Source: Anaerobutyricum hallii DSM 3353 (GTDB taxonomy: Bacteria; Bacillota; Clostridia; Lachnospirales; Lachnospiraceae). Taken from it: a DNA stretch of 33,110 nt. The DNA lies in contig NZ_ACEP01000031.1 in NCBI RefSeq assembly GCF_000173975.1, forward strand, positions 1 to 33,110, given 5' to 3'. Positions 33,018 through 33,110 of the stretch are shown piece after piece. The notes below the pieces were generated by a model. That model saw nothing but the letters and a program-made list of their open reading frames with translations. It had not been told where the DNA came from and did not search any database. The first letter of the stretch is position 1. Each line of letters starts with the position of its first letter. Made by a program: the position numbers and the translations under genes.

Positions 33018-33088
33018 AGTATAACACATATCCTGAGTTGCCGCAGGCAAAGAGACGCCGCTGAAAAGAGTGGTAGTCGGATTGCCTG
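33018..33088 (-). promoter_or_regulatory. Extended -10 promoter and inverted repeat of the putative toxin pair
   Basis: On the minus strand TGTTATACT (33018-33026) is an extended -10. Just upstream CAGGCAA (33044-33050) and TTGCCTG (33082-33088) form an inverted repeat that could be an operator. The word AGACGCCGCT inside it also occurs at 31852 next to long-stem copy 5. Confidence 0.4.
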
Positions 33089-33110
33089 AAGAATTATAGA
33101 GAAGAATCAC

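Overview
The window looks like a piece of chromosome from a low-GC anaerobic Firmicute of the Lachnospiraceae type. The grounds are AT-rich intergenic DNA, strong AGGAGG-type ribosome binding sites, a T-box leader in front of ileS, DUF6273/Fn3-type surface proteins and a Gram-positive-style pdu operon. An Anaerobutyricum (Eubacterium hallii)-like gut bacterium is a reasonable guess, but no 16S or other marker is present to prove it.

Region 1 (1-3300) holds two small unknown genes and one secreted DUF6273 + Fn3-like protein. A very long hairpin element follows the first small gene's upstream neighbour and another follows the second small gene. Region 2 (3323-17088, all minus strand) is a 1,2-propanediol utilisation bacterial microcompartment operon. 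Reading 5'->3' on the minus strand it runs pduA-pduB-pduC-pduD-pduE-pduG-pduH-(pduK-like shell)-(eutJ-like)-(flavoprotein)-pduN/eutN-pduO-pduP-pduS-pduT. The dehydratase (PduCDE, B12-dependent) makes propionaldehyde, PduGH reactivates it and PduO makes adenosylcobalamin. PduP oxidises the aldehyde to propionyl-CoA, and PduS/PduT move electrons through the shell. No pduL, pduW, pduU, pduV, pduX or pduF is seen. All six catalytic positions of the diol dehydratase large subunit that I checked fall at their textbook numbers once the GTG start is used.

Region 3 (17324-21495, minus strand) is the control block just upstream: a corrinoid-binding protein, a PocR-domain sensor histidine kinase, an AraC-type response regulator and a PduQ-like alcohol dehydrogenase that overlaps the regulator gene. 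Between this block and pduA lie a -10 without a good -35 and two direct decamer repeats, which suits activator-controlled transcription.

Region 4 (22047-30429) is housekeeping: glycogen phosphorylase and isoleucyl-tRNA synthetase with its promoter and T-box leader (minus strand), then a membrane-anchored SH3-like protein and nicotinate phosphoribosyltransferase (plus strand). Region 5 (30430-33110) is accessory: a MATE transporter remnant, a CatA-type acetyltransferase, and a two-gene pair with a DUF3990/ADP-ribosyltransferase-like protein that resembles a toxin-antitoxin module.

The signal least explained by known families is a set of intergenic elements (about 461-586, 2351-2479, 21890-22017 and 31905-32024, with a diverged relative at 30457-30619). 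Each has a 24-34 bp nearly perfect stem whose sequence differs from copy to copy, while the inner core (TCGGAG, an inner hairpin, GCGACTAAAGTCAC) and the GTCT just outside are conserved. A second notable signal is a pair of hairpins between pduB and pduC that share an identical eight-base loop.
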